A stretch of 64,000 bases of DNA from Zavarzinia compransoris (GCF_003173055.1 NZ_QGLF01000007.1:123328-187327), one strand, 5' to 3'. Positions 19,097-28,493 are shown, counted from the stretch's first letter. Notes: generated by a model not told the origin, from the letters alone. Program-made: numbers and translations.

Positions 19097-22058
19097 CGAG
19101 ACGGGCTCCTTCCGGATCGTAGAACACCGGCGCCACCACCTTGACCGGGATGCTGCGCCCGGGCATGGGGATGTGCAGCGTTTCGCCGTGGCGGCTGCCG
19201 CCGCCGGCGACCAGGGCCAGGGCGATCGGCTTGCCGAGAACCGCGCTCCAATAGGCGGAGGTGACATGGCCGAGCGCGGTCAGGGGCAGGGGCTGGCCCG
19301 GATCGGCGACGATCTGCGCCCCTTCCTCGAGGACGCCCGAGCCGTCGATCACCTCCAGCCCGACCAGTTGCGGCCGCCCCGGCATGGTCATGGCGGCGCG
19401 CGACAGCGAGCGTTTGCCGACGAAATCGCCCTTCGTCTTCGCCACCATCCAGGCCAGGCCGACATCGGCCGGCACCTGGGTGCCGTCCGTCTCCTGGCCG
19501 ACGATGATATAGCCCTTCTCGGCTCGAAGGACGTGCATCGTCTCGGTGCCATAGGGGGTGAGGCCGAAGGGCCGGCCGGCGGCAAGGACGGCCTCCCAGA
19601 CCCTGCGGCCCTGCGAGGCGGGAACATTGATCTCGAAGCCGAGTTCGCCGGTGAAGCTGACCCGGAACAGGCGGGTGGGCACGCCCGCGATGAAACCCTC
19701 GCGCAGGCTCATGTGCGGCATGGCGGCGGGGGAGAGGTCGATGCCCTCGACCAGGGGGGCGATGACGGCGCGGGCCTCCGGGCCCTGGACGGCGATCACC
19801 GCCCATTCCTCAGTGGTCGAGGTCAGCCAGACGTCGAGTTCGGGCCATTCGGTCTGGAGGTAATCCTCCATCATGTGCAGCACGCGGGGGGCGCCGCCGG
19901 TCGTGGTCGTGACGTGGAAGCGGTCGGGCGCCAGGCGGCCGACGACGCCGTCGTCCATCACGAAGCCGTCCTCCCGCAGCATCAGGCCATAGCGGCACCG
20001 GCCGGGTTCCAGCTTGCTCCAGGCGTTGGTGTAGATGCGGTTCATGAAGGTGGCGGCGTCGGGCCCCACGACCTCGATCTTGCCGAGCGTGGTCGCATCG
20101 AAAATGCCGGCGGCGGTGCGCACCGCAAGGCATTCGCGGGCGACGGCGGCCTGCATGTCCTCGCCCCCTTGCGGGAAATAGCGGGCGCGCTTCCAAAGGC
20201 CGACATCCTCGAACACGGCGCCCTGGCCGGCGGCCCAGTCGTGGATCGGCGTGGTGCGCAGGGGATCGAACAGGTCGCCCCTTGCGGTGCCGGCGAAGAT
20301 GCCGAAAGTGGTCGGCGTATAGGGCGGGCGGAAGGTGGTCAGGCCGACCGCCGGCACCGGCCGGCCGGTCAGGTCGGCGACGATCGCTAGCGCATTCAGG
20401 TTCGAGGTCTTGCCCTGGTCCGTCGCCATGCCCGTGGTGGTATAGCGCTTGACGTGCTCGATCGAACGGAAGCCCTCGCGGGCGGCAAGGGCGATATCCC
20501 TGGCCGTTACATCGTTCTGGAAATCGACGAAGGCTTTCACCCGCGCGGGATCGCGGCCGTGGGGCAGGGCGCCGGTGAAGCCGCCGGGCCCGGCGTCCAG
20601 GGCGGCGACGGCGAAGGCACGGCCGGCGGCGCCGTTGCGGCCGGCGCTGTCGCCGTCGGCAAGCACGGCGGCAAGGGCGGTGACGCCGCGGCAGGCCCCG
20701 GCGGAACGCTCGGCGGCGGCGGAGGCGGCGGGCAGGAAATTGCCGCTTTCCGCATCGAAGGCCAGCTTGCCGCGCGATTGCGAGAAGATGTGCAGGGACG
20801 GGGTGAAACCGCCCGACATGGCGACGAGATCGCAGGCGATCCGGCGCCCCGCGCCGCCCGCCGCCGGGGCGACGGTAACGGCGGAAACTCGCCGCCGGCC
20901 CCTGGTGCCCGTGATCACATGACCGGCCAGGATCGGCAGGCCGGCGCCACGTGCCGCCTCGACCAGCGGGCCCCCGACTTGTGTCCGCAGATCGACGATG
21001 GCGGCGACGGCAACGCCCGCCGCGTGCAAGGCCAGCGCCGCGCGATAGGCATCGTCGCTGGCGGTGGCGACGACGGCGGTCGTCCCCGGCCTCACGCCGT
21101 AGCGGGTGACATAGGTGCGGGCGGCATCGGCCAGCATGATCCCCGGGCGGTCGTTCTCGGGGAAGACCAGGGGGCGTTCCAGGGCGCCGGCGGCGATGAC
21201 CAGCCTTTTCGCGCGCAGCTGCCACAGGCGTTCGCGCGGCAGGCGGGGATCGGGCGCCGCCAGATGGTCCGTCACCCGTTCCGCAAGGCCGAGGTGATTG
21301 TGGCCGTAATAGCCGAAGGCGGTGGTCCGGGGCAGCAGGGTTACATTGTCCCGCGCGGCCAGCACGGCCAGGGTTTCCGCCAGCCAGGTCGCGGCCGAGC
21401 GGCCTTCGATCGTCGCTTCGGTCTCGCCCAGCAGGGAGCCGCCCATTTCCGCCTGCTCGTCGCACAGGATGACGCGGGCGCCGTCTTCGCTGGCGGCCAG
21501 CGCGGCGGCAAGGCCGGCGGGGCCGGCGCCGATCACCAGGACGTCGCAATGGGCGTGGCGGTGCAGGTAGCGGTCGGGATCGGCGCCCTGCGGCACCTTG
21601 CCGAGGCCGGCCATGGCGCGGATCCTCGGCTCGTAGAACCTCGTCCAGGCCGCCTTGGGCCACATGAAGGTCTTGTAATAGAAGCCGGCGGGAAAGAAGG
21701 GCGAGAACAGGTCGTTCACCGCGCCGGCATCGAAGCCGAGCGAAGGCCAGCGGTTCTGGCTTTCGGCCTGCAATCCCTCATAGATTTCGACCTGGGTCGC
21801 GCGCAGGTTGGGGGTATAGCGGCCCTCGTCGCGCCGGACCGCGACCAGGGCGTTCGGCTCGTCCGAGCCGGCGGCGAGAATGCCGCGCGGCCGGTGATAC
21901 TTGAACGACCGCCCGACCAGGTGAACGCCGTTGGCGAGCAGGGCGGAGGCGAGCGTATCCCCGGCAAAGCCGCGATAGGGCTTGCCGTCGAAGGTGAAAG
22001 CGACCGTTTTTTGCCGGTCGATGCGGCCGCCGATGCCGGTGCGAAGGGCGGGGCTCAT
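19089..22058 (-). CDS. soxA: Sarcosine oxidase alpha subunit SoxA
   Basis: A 989-aa subunit with an N-terminal Fer2_4-like fold (TVAFTFDGKPYRGFAGDTLASALLANG region), a nucleotide-binding domain with VIGAGPAGLAAALAAS (GAGPAG at 177-182), a second dinucleotide-binding segment and a C-terminal aminomethyltransferase (GcvT-like) domain from about residue 610, where tetrahydrofolate accepts the methylene group. Length is normal for SoxA. A longer upstream frame that reads through soxD and part of soxB is rejected because the MSPALRTGIGGRID start overlaps the soxD stop (ATGA at 22055-22058) as expected. Confidence 0.95.
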   Translation of the reverse strand: MSPALRTGIGGRIDRQKTVAFTFDGKPYRGFAGDTLASALLANGVHLVGRSFKYHRPRGILAAGSDEPNALVAVRRDEGRYTPNLRATQVEIYEGLQAESQNRWPSLGFDAGAVNDLFSPFFPAGFYYKTFMWPKAAWTRFYEPRIRAMAGLGKVPQGADPDRYLHRHAHCDVLVIGAGPAGLAAALAASEDGARVILCDEQAEMGGSLLGETEATIEGRSAATWLAETLAVLAARDNVTLLPRTTAFGYYGHNHLGLAERVTDHLAAPDPRLPRERLWQLRAKRLVIAAGALERPLVFPENDRPGIMLADAARTYVTRYGVRPGTTAVVATASDDAYRAALALHAAGVAVAAIVDLRTQVGGPLVEAARGAGLPILAGHVITGTRGRRRVSAVTVAPAAGGAGRRIACDLVAMSGGFTPSLHIFSQSRGKLAFDAESGNFLPAASAAAERSAGACRGVTALAAVLADGDSAGRNGAAGRAFAVAALDAGPGGFTGALPHGRDPARVKAFVDFQNDVTARDIALAAREGFRSIEHVKRYTTTGMATDQGKTSNLNALAIVADLTGRPVPAVGLTTFRPPYTPTTFGIFAGTARGDLFDPLRTTPIHDWAAGQGAVFEDVGLWKRARYFPQGGEDMQAAVARECLAVRTAAGIFDATTLGKIEVVGPDAATFMNRIYTNAWSKLEPGRCRYGLMLREDGFVMDDGVVGRLAPDRFHVTTTTGGAPRVLHMMEDYLQTEWPELDVWLTSTTEEWAVIAVQGPEARAVIAPLVEGIDLSPAAMPHMSLREGFIAGVPTRLFRVSFTGELGFEINVPASQGRRVWEAVLAAGRPFGLTPYGTETMHVLRAEKGYIIVGQETDGTQVPADVGLAWMVAKTKGDFVGKRSLSRAAMTMPGRPQLVGLEVIDGSGVLEEGAQIVADPGQPLPLTALGHVTSAYWSAVLGKPIALALVAGGGSRHGETLHIPMPGRSIPVKVVAPVFYDPEGARLDA

Positions 22059-22342
22059 TTCCGCTCCTCCCCGTCCGGGCGGGGTTGGCCCGGCTTGTAG
22101 GTGGCGGTGAAGCGGTCGGTCACCGTGTGGCGGACGGCGTTGAAGAAACGGCCGCAGCCATGGACATGGCGCCAGCGTTCGGCGTGCAGGCCCCGGGCAT
22201 TGGTGCGCTTGTAGAGGAAATCGGCCCATTCCTCGTCGCTCAGCAGGGCGGGGTCGGCGGGGCGGGCGACATGGGCCTCGCCGCCGTGGCGGAATTCCAG
22301 TTCCGGCCGTTCGCCGCACCAGGGGCAGGTGATCAGCAGCAT
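22055..22342 (-). CDS. soxD: Sarcosine oxidase delta subunit SoxD
   Basis: A 95-aa zinc-binding subunit of heterotetrameric sarcosine oxidase. It begins MLLITCPWCGERPELEF; Cys6, Cys9 and the later HVHGC segment supply the conserved metal ligands. RPADPALLSDEEWADFLY and the GCGRFFNAVRHTVT segment are typical of the family. It starts 12 bases after the soxB stop and its stop overlaps the soxA ATG. Confidence 0.95.
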   Translation of the reverse strand: MLLITCPWCGERPELEFRHGGEAHVARPADPALLSDEEWADFLYKRTNARGLHAERWRHVHGCGRFFNAVRHTVTDRFTATYKPGQPRPDGEERK

Positions 22343-22354
22343 CTCCGCACCTCG

Positions 22355-23608
22355 TCAGTGGGCGACGGCCGCGGCGGCGGCCTCGTCGATCAGGAAACCG
22401 TCGCGGAAGCGGTCCAGGGTGAAGCCGGCGTTGATGGCGTGCGGGCTGCCGGTCGCGATCGTATGGGCGAAGACATGGCCCGAGCCCGGCGTCGCCTTGA
22501 AGCCGCCGGTGCCCCAGCCGCAATTGACGAAAAGGCCGGGCACCGGCGTCGTGCCGATGATGGGCGAGCGGTCGGGGGTGACGTCCACGATCCCGCCCCA
22601 GTTGCGCAGCATGCGCAGGCGCCGGTACATGGGCACCAGTTCGCAGATGGCGTCCAGCGTATGGGTGGCGATATGCAGGCCGCCGGTCTGGCTGTAGGAG
22701 GTATAGGCGTCGGTGCCGGCGCCGATCACCATCTCGCCCTTGTCGGACTGGCTGATATAGGCGTGAATCGTGTTGGACATGACCACGCAGGGGAAATCCG
22801 GCTTCACCGGCTCGGAGACCAGGGCCTGCAAGGGGAAACTTTCCAGCGGCATGCGCACGCCGGCCATGGCCATCACGACCGAGGTATTGCCGGCGGCGAC
22901 GACGCCGATCTTCTTCGCGCCGATGAAGCCGCGGCTGGTCTCGACCCCGGTCACCGCGCCGTCGGCGCCGCGGCGAAGCCCCGTGACCTCGCAATTCTGG
23001 ATGATGTCGACGCCCAGCGCATCGGCGCCCCTGGCATAGCCCCAGGCGACCGCATCGTGGCGGGCGGTGCCGCCCCGGCGCTGCAAGGTGGCGCCGACCA
23101 CCGGATAGCGGACGTTCGGGCTGATGTTCAGGGGCGGGCAGAAATCCTTGGCCTGTTCCGCCGTCAGCCATTCGGCGTCGATGCCCTTCAGGCGGTTGGC
23201 ATGGACATGGCGCTTGAAGGATTGGACGTCGTGGACGGTATGCGCCAGCATCAGGACGCCCCGGGCCGAATACATGACGTTATAGTTCAACTCCCGCGAC
23301 AGGCCTTCCCACAGTTTCACCGCGTGCTCGTAGATGCCCATGCTCTCGTCGAACAGGTAGTTCGAGCGGATGATGGTGGTGTTGCGGCCGGTATTGCCGC
23401 CGCCGAGCCAGCCCTTGTCCAGGATCGCGACATTGCGGATGCCGTGTTCCTTGGCCAGATAATAGGCGGTGGCAAGGCCATGGCCGCCGGCGCCGACGAT
23501 GACGACGTCATAGGCCGGCTTCGGTTCCGGGGTGCGCCATTGGGCCTGCCACGAGCGATGGCCGCCGAAGGCGCGCCGGACGAGGGAGAAGGCGGAGAAT
23601 CTCTGCAT
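22355..23608 (-). CDS. soxB: Sarcosine oxidase beta subunit SoxB
   Basis: The 417-aa catalytic flavoprotein that oxidises the N-methyl group of sarcosine. It has the dinucleotide motif [18 protein letters not shown] (GAGGHG at 39-44) and the family's [14 protein letters not shown] sequence; His184 in this motif is the likely covalent FMN attachment residue. The C-terminal [16 protein letters not shown] loop is also conserved. It is the first gene of the minus-strand run soxB-D-A-G-sdaA, and the 120 bases upstream of it hold the divergent promoter region shared with the ECF sigma gene. Confidence 0.96.
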   Translation of the reverse strand: MQRFSAFSLVRRAFGGHRSWQAQWRTPEPKPAYDVVIVGAGGHGLATAYYLAKEHGIRNVAILDKGWLGGGNTGRNTTIIRSNYLFDESMGIYEHAVKLWEGLSRELNYNVMYSARGVLMLAHTVHDVQSFKRHVHANRLKGIDAEWLTAEQAKDFCPPLNISPNVRYPVVGATLQRRGGTARHDAVAWGYARGADALGVDIIQNCEVTGLRRGADGAVTGVETSRGFIGAKKIGVVAAGNTSVVMAMAGVRMPLESFPLQALVSEPVKPDFPCVVMSNTIHAYISQSDKGEMVIGAGTDAYTSYSQTGGLHIATHTLDAICELVPMYRRLRMLRNWGGIVDVTPDRSPIIGTTPVPGLFVNCGWGTGGFKATPGSGHVFAHTIATGSPHAINAGFTLDRFRDGFLIDEAAAAAVAH

Positions 23609-23691
23609 GGGCCACCCTGCGGAAAGCAGGCCCCGATCATCGGCCGGGGCCCGCCATGTCGCGAGAATACAACCGCCGCCGGTCTTGTACG

Positions 23692-23707
23692 AATCCGACA
23701 TCGGATT
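23692..23707. promoter_or_regulatory. Palindrome in the soxB / ECF sigma divergent region
   Basis: AATCCGA (23692-23698) and TCGGATT (23701-23707) form a 7-bp inverted repeat with a 2-base centre, followed on the plus strand by T bases. It lies 84 bases upstream of soxB and 24 bases upstream of the sigma gene, so it could be an operator for either gene. A TATTCT-like -10 for soxB may lie near 23665 on the minus strand. No known factor is implied. Confidence 0.4.
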
Positions 23708-23731
23708 TTTTCCGGGCCGGGGGATTAGGGG

Positions 23732-24283
23732 ATGGGATGGCAGCGTATACAAGGTATGACGCGTGATCTGTCCAAACTTCAGGTGAAGGGCGAAATCGGC
23801 CCCATGCGCCGCTATGCCCGGACCTTGACCAGGGACGAGGCGGCGGCGGACGACCTCGTGCAGGAAACCCTGCTGCGCGCCATCGAACGCTATGAGACGT
23901 TCCAGCCCGGCGGTTCGCTGCGCGGCTGGCTTTTGTCGATTCTGCACAATTGCTTCATCGACGGCCGCCGCCGCGAGATTTCCGAGGCGCGCCGCGCGGC
24001 CGAGGCCCCGCGCGAGGAAATCGCCGCCCCGGCCCAGGAACATGCGGTGCGTCTCGGCCAGGTCGCCCAGGCCTTCCTCGGCCTGCAGGCGGACCAGCGG
24101 GCGGCGCTTCATCTCGTCACCATCGAAGGGCTTGCCTATGCCGAGGCGGCCCAGGTACTGGATATCCCGATCGGCACGCTGATGTCGCGCCTGGGCCGGG
24201 CCCGGGCCGCGCTCCGTGCCATCGAGAACGGCAATCCCCGCGCCTTGCGCCTGGTCGGAGGGACCGATGACCGAAATCGCTGA
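23732..24283 (+). CDS. ECF-family RNA polymerase sigma factor
   Basis: A 183-aa extracytoplasmic-function sigma factor: region 2 with [20 protein letters not shown] and [15 protein letters not shown], a linker, and region 4 with [20 protein letters not shown] and [18 protein letters not shown]. It would direct polymerase to a stress regulon that probably includes its own operon. ATG 23732 has only a weak G-rich site; the in-frame ATG 23756 (MTRDLSK) is an alternative that removes eight residues. The stop lies 17 bases inside the next gene, so sigma and anti-sigma are coupled. Confidence 0.9.
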   Translation: MGWQRIQGMTRDLSKLQVKGEIGPMRRYARTLTRDEAAADDLVQETLLRAIERYETFQPGGSLRGWLLSILHNCFIDGRRREISEARRAAEAPREEIAAPAQEHAVRLGQVAQAFLGLQADQRAALHLVTIEGLAYAEAAQVLDIPIGTLMSRLGRARAALRAIENGNPRALRLVGGTDDRNR

Positions 24284-25043
24284 TCCCATCACCGGCGACG
24301 ATCTCGAAGCCTTCGTCGACGAGCAGCTGCCGCTTGCCCGCCGGATCGAGGTTCAGGACCATCTGGCCCGCCACCCGGAACTGGCGGCGCGGATGATGGC
24401 GGACCTGAGCCATCGTGATACGCTGCGCCTTGCATTCGGGCGGGGCGATGACCATCTCTCGCCTGTGATCGTGGATTGCGTCGAAACCCTGTCGAGGAAG
24501 TTGCAGCCGCGCGGCGGCCTGCTGGGCCGGTTCCGCCATGCCGCGGCGGTCGCGGCGGTGGGCGTGCTCGGCTTCGGCCTGCATGCGGCGACGGAACCGG
24601 CGGCGGCCCCCGATACGGTGGCCTGGAGCCCGGCGCCCGGCTTCGTGGACGATGCGGTCAAGGCCCATCACCAGGCCCTGGAGCGCGGGGGCGTCGCCCA
24701 TATCCCGGCCAGCCGGGTCGAGACCGAGGCGGTGCTCGGCCAGGCGGCGGCCCTGCCCATGCCCTCCCTGCCGGAAGGCTGGCAGGTGAGCGCGGTGCAG
24801 ACCTATCCCTCCAGCTTCGGGCCGGGGGTCGAGATGGTCGTCGCCGCCGGCAGCCTGGGCACCCTGTCGCTCTTCGCGGTGCGGCCGGGGAATTTCACCG
24901 TGACGCCGGTGACGGTGGCCGCGGTGCCGGATCTGGCCGCGGTCTACTGGCAGGTGGGCGATGTCGCCTATGCCCTGACCGGCGGCCATGATACAGCAGC
25001 GCTCGCCCGGGTGGGGCGGTCGCTGTCCACCTCTCTCTACTGA
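24267..25043 (+). CDS. Membrane anti-sigma factor
   Basis: A 258-aa protein that overlaps the sigma gene by 17 bases. The N-terminal part (1-75), starting with [21 protein letters not shown], looks like the cytoplasmic helical domain of anti-sigma factors, with [23 protein letters not shown] typical of that fold. The zinc HxxxCxxC motif is absent. One hydrophobic segment at about 88-108 would span the inner membrane, leaving a periplasmic domain of about 150 residues. Its role, sequestering the sigma factor until an envelope signal appears, is inferred from position and topology. Confidence 0.8.
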   Translation: MTEIADPITGDDLEAFVDEQLPLARRIEVQDHLARHPELAARMMADLSHRDTLRLAFGRGDDHLSPVIVDCVETLSRKLQPRGGLLGRFRHAAAVAAVGVLGFGLHAATEPAAAPDTVAWSPAPGFVDDAVKAHHQALERGGVAHIPASRVETEAVLGQAAALPMPSLPEGWQVSAVQTYPSSFGPGVEMVVAAGSLGTLSLFAVRPGNFTVTPVTVAAVPDLAAVYWQVGDVAYALTGGHDTAALARVGRSLSTSLY

Positions 25044-25046
25044 CTG

Positions 25047-25091
25047 ACGCCGACAATCTTCACGCCAACAATCCTGACGCCAACGAATCTG
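25047..25091 (+). repeat. Three tandem 15-bp repeats upstream of the Bax-inhibitor-1 gene
   Basis: Units ACGCCGACAATCTTC (25047-25061), ACGCCAACAATCCTG (25062-25076) and ACGCCAACGAATCTG (25077-25091) stand head to tail between the anti-sigma stop and the AAGGAG site. The array may be a slippage product or a regulator or RNA-binding element in the leader. Confidence 0.6.
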
Positions 25092-25108
25092 ACGAAGGAG
25101 TGACCCAA

Positions 25109-25822
25109 GTGAACAATCCGAACTACGCCTGGCAGGCCGGGGCACAGGTCCGCGGCGCCCAGTTCGACCTGGGCCTGCGCCAGCACATGCTGCGCGTCTA
25201 CAACTACATGGGCCTTGGCCTGGTGATCACCGGCCTCGTCGCCATGATCGTCGCCTCGACCCCGGCGCTCTATGTGCCGATCTTCGGCACGCCGCTGAAG
25301 TGGGTGGTGATGCTGGCGCCGCTGGCCTTCATCTTCTTCTTCTCGTTCAAGCTCCAGACCATGTCGGGCGCCACGGCGCAGACCATGTTCTGGGCCTTCT
25401 GCGCGGTCATGGGCCTGTCCATGGCCTCGATCTTCCTGGTCTTCACCGGGACCAGCATCGCGCGCACCTTCTTCATCGCCGCCGGCATGTTCGGCGCGAC
25501 CAGCCTCTACGGCTATACGACCAAGCGCGACCTGTCGCAGTTCGGCTCGTTCCTGATGATGGGCCTGATCGGCGTCGTCATCGCCTCGATCGTCAACATC
25601 TTCCTCGGCTCGACCATGCTGCAGTTCGTGGTCTCGGTCGTCGGCATCCTGGTCTTCGTCGGCCTGACCGCCTGGGACACCCAGTCGATCAAGGAACAAT
25701 ACGCCGAGAACTACGATGCGGAATCGAAGCAGAAGCTGGCGGTGTTCGGGGCGCTGTCGCTGTACCTGAACTTCGTCAACATCTTCCAGCTGCTTCTCAG
25801 CCTGACGGGCGAGCGCGAGTAA
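25109..25822 (+). CDS. Bax inhibitor-1 / YccA family inner membrane protein
   Basis: A 237-aa polytopic membrane protein of the Bax inhibitor-1 superfamily, with seven hydrophobic segments and the family segments GLGLVITGLVAM, SLYGYTTKRDLSQFG and GLTAWDTQSIKEQY near the C-terminus. Bacterial members are proposed to be pH-sensitive calcium leak channels or modulators of membrane proteases. GTG 25109 is chosen because AAGGAG (25095-25100) lies 8 bases before it; the GTG at 25100 overlaps that site. It follows the anti-sigma gene by 65 bases and may be a target or third member of the sigma operon. Confidence 0.85.
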   Translation: MNNPNYAWQAGAQVRGAQFDLGLRQHMLRVYNYMGLGLVITGLVAMIVASTPALYVPIFGTPLKWVVMLAPLAFIFFFSFKLQTMSGATAQTMFWAFCAVMGLSMASIFLVFTGTSIARTFFIAAGMFGATSLYGYTTKRDLSQFGSFLMMGLIGVVIASIVNIFLGSTMLQFVVSVVGILVFVGLTAWDTQSIKEQYAENYDAESKQKLAVFGALSLYLNFVNIFQLLLSLTGERE

Positions 25823-25846
25823 GCCCCCTCGCAATTGCCTGGGGAA

Positions 25847-25880
25847 GGGCGACGGCCGCGGCCGTCGCCCTTTTCGTTTC
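25847..25880 (+). terminator. Rho-independent terminator after the Bax-inhibitor-1 gene
   Basis: GGGCGACGGC (25847-25856) pairs perfectly with GCCGTCGCCC (25861-25870) around a CGCG loop and is followed by TTTTCGTTT. This is a textbook terminator ending the sigma / anti-sigma / membrane-protein unit. Confidence 0.9.
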
Positions 25881-25936
25881 AGGTTTTCTGCACGAAGGCG
25901 CGGGTCTTGCCCGTATACAGACGACTTAGGGGCCGG

Positions 25937-26632
25937 TCATTGCCGCTCGCCCCCGGTGACGATGGTGCGGGCATTGGCGGCGAAGCGCTCGGCACCGTCG
26001 CCGCCCTTGAACAGGGCGGAGATGTCGACCGGGACCTTCAGGCCGCGCTCGACCGCCGGCCGGGCTTCGATCGCCGCCAGCCAGCGTTGCAGGTGCGGCA
26101 GGTCGTCGATCCCGACCCCCGACCAATGATGCGTGCGGGCCCAGCAGAAATTGGCGATATCGGCGATCGAATAGGCGCCGGCCAGGAATTCATGGTCGGC
26201 GAGGCGGCTGTCGAGCACGGTCAGCAGCCGCTTCGCCTCCCGCTGGTAGCGGTCGATGGCGAGCGGGATCTTCTCCGGCAGGTAGCGGTAGAAGACATTG
26301 GCCTGGCCCATCATGGGGCCGACGCCGCCCATCTGGAACATCAGCCACTGGATCACCCGCGACCGGCCCTTGGCATCCGCCGGCAGCAGGGCGCCGGCCT
26401 TTTCCGCGAGATAGATCATCAGGGCACCGGATTCGAAGACGGCGAAATCGCCCTCGTCGCGGTCGACGATGGCCGGGATCCGGCCGTTCGGGTTGATCGC
26501 CAGGAAGGCCGGCGCCTTCTGTTCCCCGGCCATGATGTCGACCGGGTGGACCGCGTAGGCGAGGCCCAGTTCTTCGAGGGTTACCGAGGCTTTCCAGCCG
26601 TTCGGCGTCGGCGCGGTGTAAAGGTCGATCAT
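25937..26632 (-). CDS. Glutathione S-transferase family protein (YfcG/YghU-like)
   Basis: A 231-aa GST: N-terminal thioredoxin-like domain beginning [24 protein letters not shown], with the NPNGRIPAI cis-Pro segment and [12 protein letters not shown], then an all-helical C-terminal domain with [12 protein letters not shown]. The TPNGWK start is typical of the Nu-class/Ure2p-like disulfide-bond reductases YfcG and YghU of E. coli, so a disulfide reductase or detoxifying role is possible. It is the last gene of the TetR - GST - GST run, 19 bases after its neighbour. Confidence 0.88.
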   Translation of the reverse strand: MIDLYTAPTPNGWKASVTLEELGLAYAVHPVDIMAGEQKAPAFLAINPNGRIPAIVDRDEGDFAVFESGALMIYLAEKAGALLPADAKGRSRVIQWLMFQMGGVGPMMGQANVFYRYLPEKIPLAIDRYQREAKRLLTVLDSRLADHEFLAGAYSIADIANFCWARTHHWSGVGIDDLPHLQRWLAAIEARPAVERGLKVPVDISALFKGGDGAERFAANARTIVTGGERQ

Positions 26633-26651
26633 GGGCTCCCTCCGGTTCGCT

Positions 26652-27647
26652 TCAGGCGGCAAGAATGGCGGTGGCGTCGGGCCCCAGCAGGGGGGCGAGG
26701 CGGGCCCGGGCGGCGGCATCGAGAGCGCCGTGGATCACGCGCAGCGCCGCCAGGCATTTGGCCTGGTATTTGAACACCGGCTGGCGGTGGACGCTGCCGA
26801 GCAGGGGCACCGCCATTTCCGCATCGCCGGCGGCCAGCGCCCTTTCGTTGGCGGCGAGAAAGGGCAGATAGACCTCGGCCGCCAGCCGGGCCAGGGCGGC
26901 GACGGCCGGATCGGCTTCTGCCGCCCCTGCCATCCAGGTGCCCTCCAGCCCCGAGGCATCGTCGACGATCATCAGCCAGCGCCACAGCAGGGGGGCGTCG
27001 CGCCGCATCAGGGCGGACGGCGTGGGATCGACGGCGAGTTGCGACAATTGGCCGTAAAGGCCGAAATCCGCCAGCGACGGGCGCGAGCCGAACAGGAAGC
27101 CCCGGTCCGGCACCATGGCCTCGAGGATCGCCAGCAGCCGGCGATAGGTCTCGGCCAGTTGCGGCGCCTGTTCGGCGCCGCAGCCGACCAGATGCATGCG
27201 CCCGACCTGGCGGTCGCGGAATTCGGCGGCGAAGGCGGTCAGCATGTCGCGGCCATAGCCGCGCACGCGGTCGAAGACGATCGCCTCGCTCATGGTCCGC
27301 TGGTCGATTTCGGCGGTCCAGCGGTAGTGGAACATGACCTTGGTCAGCCATTCGTCGGCGAAATCCTCGATCAGCAGGCAGAGGAAGCGGGCGACCGGGT
27401 CGTCCGGCAGCAATTGCCTGTCGCCCGGCGCCTCGGCGCTGAAATCGAGGAGGAGAGGGGTCGAGTCATTGGCGAAGGTGCCGTCCGGGAATTCGACGAT
27501 GGGAATGACCGCGGGGCGCACCCGGGTCATGACCTCGCCGTGTTCGAGGCCCATCTGCACCCAGACATGGGGCCGGCGCAGCCAGCGAAGCGCCGCGCGC
27601 ACCTTCATCGAATAGGGCGAGCCCAGCGCCCCGTAGAGTTTCAGCAT
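26652..27647 (-). CDS. GST-fold domain protein
   Basis: A 331-aa protein with an N-terminal GST-like thioredoxin fold ([24 protein letters not shown] is the usual GSH-activating region) and a long helical C-terminal part with [18 protein letters not shown], a GST_C signature. It is about 100 residues longer than a classical GST and the substrate is unknown. GGAGG-rich sequence precedes the ATG at 27645-27647. It lies between the TetR regulator and the YfcG-like GST on the same strand, so all three are probably co-regulated, and together they diverge from the sulfatase operon. Confidence 0.8.
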   Translation of the reverse strand: MLKLYGALGSPYSMKVRAALRWLRRPHVWVQMGLEHGEVMTRVRPAVIPIVEFPDGTFANDSTPLLLDFSAEAPGDRQLLPDDPVARFLCLLIEDFADEWLTKVMFHYRWTAEIDQRTMSEAIVFDRVRGYGRDMLTAFAAEFRDRQVGRMHLVGCGAEQAPQLAETYRRLLAILEAMVPDRGFLFGSRPSLADFGLYGQLSQLAVDPTPSALMRRDAPLLWRWLMIVDDASGLEGTWMAGAAEADPAVAALARLAAEVYLPFLAANERALAAGDAEMAVPLLGSVHRQPVFKYQAKCLAALRVIHGALDAAARARLAPLLGPDATAILAA

Positions 27648-27664
27648 TTCTCCCCCCTCCTTTT

Positions 27665-27670
27665 TATATA
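27665..27670 (-). promoter_or_regulatory. Possible -10 element for the GST genes
   Basis: On the minus strand TATATA (27670 down to 27665) lies 18 bases before the ATG of the first GST-fold gene in the 47-base gap after tetR; it is followed by AAAAAGGAGG. A short leader from this box is possible, but no good -35 hexamer is visible. Confidence 0.3.
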
Positions 27671-27694
27671 TCGCCGGTGTGGCTTCCGGCTCGG

Positions 27695-28375
27695 CTATCC
27701 TTCGTCGGGTGCCGACAGGCTGCGCAGCAGGGCGCGGCAGGTGGCGGTGGCGGCGGCAAGGAAGCCGGCGCGGTCGAACTGGTCGGGATGATCGAGTTTC
27801 CAGGTCGCCATCATGGTCACCGTGACCTGGAGGATGAGGCCGATGGCGAAGCCGCGCCGCGCCTCCGGCACCGGGTCGAGATGGCGGTGCATCTCGGCGA
27901 CCAGCAGATTCATGCCCGGGTAATTCAGGCGGCGCGAGACATCGAGGATATCGAAGCCCGGGCGCGAGGTGAACTGGCGCAGGAAGCGCATATAGGCCAG
28001 CCCCTCCTCGCCGTCGCCCACTTCGTCGAGCAGGGGCTCGACCAGGGCGCGCAGGCAGGTGGCGAGGCTGGCGCGCGGCGCCTTCGTGCCGCGCGGGTTC
28101 ATGATGTCCAGGCGCCGCTGGTCGATCGGCCGCAGGTATTTCAGCATCAGCGCGGCATAGAGCCCCTCGCGCGAGCCGAAGTGATATTGCAGGGCCGTCT
28201 GGTTGCGCTGGCCCGCCGCCTCGAGGATTTCGGCGGTGCGCACCTCGGCGAAGCCGCGCTCGCCGAACAGGCGAAGGGCACTCGCCATGATCGCCTCGCG
28301 CCCGCCCGGCAGCTTGCCGTCGGCGCCGCGCCTGCGGGCACGCTTGGCGCCTAACTTTTCCGTCCCTTCGTCCAT
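27695..28375 (-). CDS. TetR-family transcriptional regulator
   Basis: A 226-aa repressor-type protein. The helix-turn-helix lies at about residues 25-75 (AIMASALRLFGERGFAEVRTAEILEAAG region, ending YHFGSREGLYAAL), preceded by an Arg/Lys-rich stretch; the rest is the variable ligand-binding helical domain. It diverges from the DUF1302 gene across a 185-base region containing an inverted repeat. By family behaviour it should repress its own gene, the GST pair and the divergent operon until a ligand, perhaps the imported substrate, is bound. Confidence 0.9.
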   Translation of the reverse strand: MDEGTEKLGAKRARRRGADGKLPGGREAIMASALRLFGERGFAEVRTAEILEAAGQRNQTALQYHFGSREGLYAALMLKYLRPIDQRRLDIMNPRGTKAPRASLATCLRALVEPLLDEVGDGEEGLAYMRFLRQFTSRPGFDILDVSRRLNYPGMNLLVAEMHRHLDPVPEARRGFAIGLILQVTVTMMATWKLDHPDQFDRAGFLAAATATCRALLRSLSAPDEG

Positions 28376-28472
28376 CGTGCCTTCCGCGCCCGCCTGTTCC
28401 TTCTTTGATAATGGACGGCATTATCTTCCGCAAGGGCCTGACGGGTCGCAGCTTGCACCGATTGATGGAGTA

Positions 28473-28493
28473 CATTAATGTTACCGATTAATG
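28473..28493. promoter_or_regulatory. Candidate TetR operator and promoter region of the DUF1302-sulfatase operon
   Basis: CATTAAT (28473-28479) and ATTAATG (28487-28493) form a perfect 7-bp inverted repeat with a 7-base spacer, a common form for TetR operators. A direct repeat ACCGATT-ATG also occurs at about 28457 and 28483. The element is much more AT-rich than its surroundings and lies 68 bases before the DUF1302 ATG. TTGCAC (28453-28458) with TAATGT 17 bases on may be the promoter, and would be covered by the palindrome. Confidence 0.55.

Noticed and set aside
19089..23171. A single 1,360-residue protein joining soxB, soxD and soxA sequence
   Set aside because: The upstream part is an off-frame reading of soxB and soxD; SoxA has a normal start at 22056-22058 overlapping the soxD stop.
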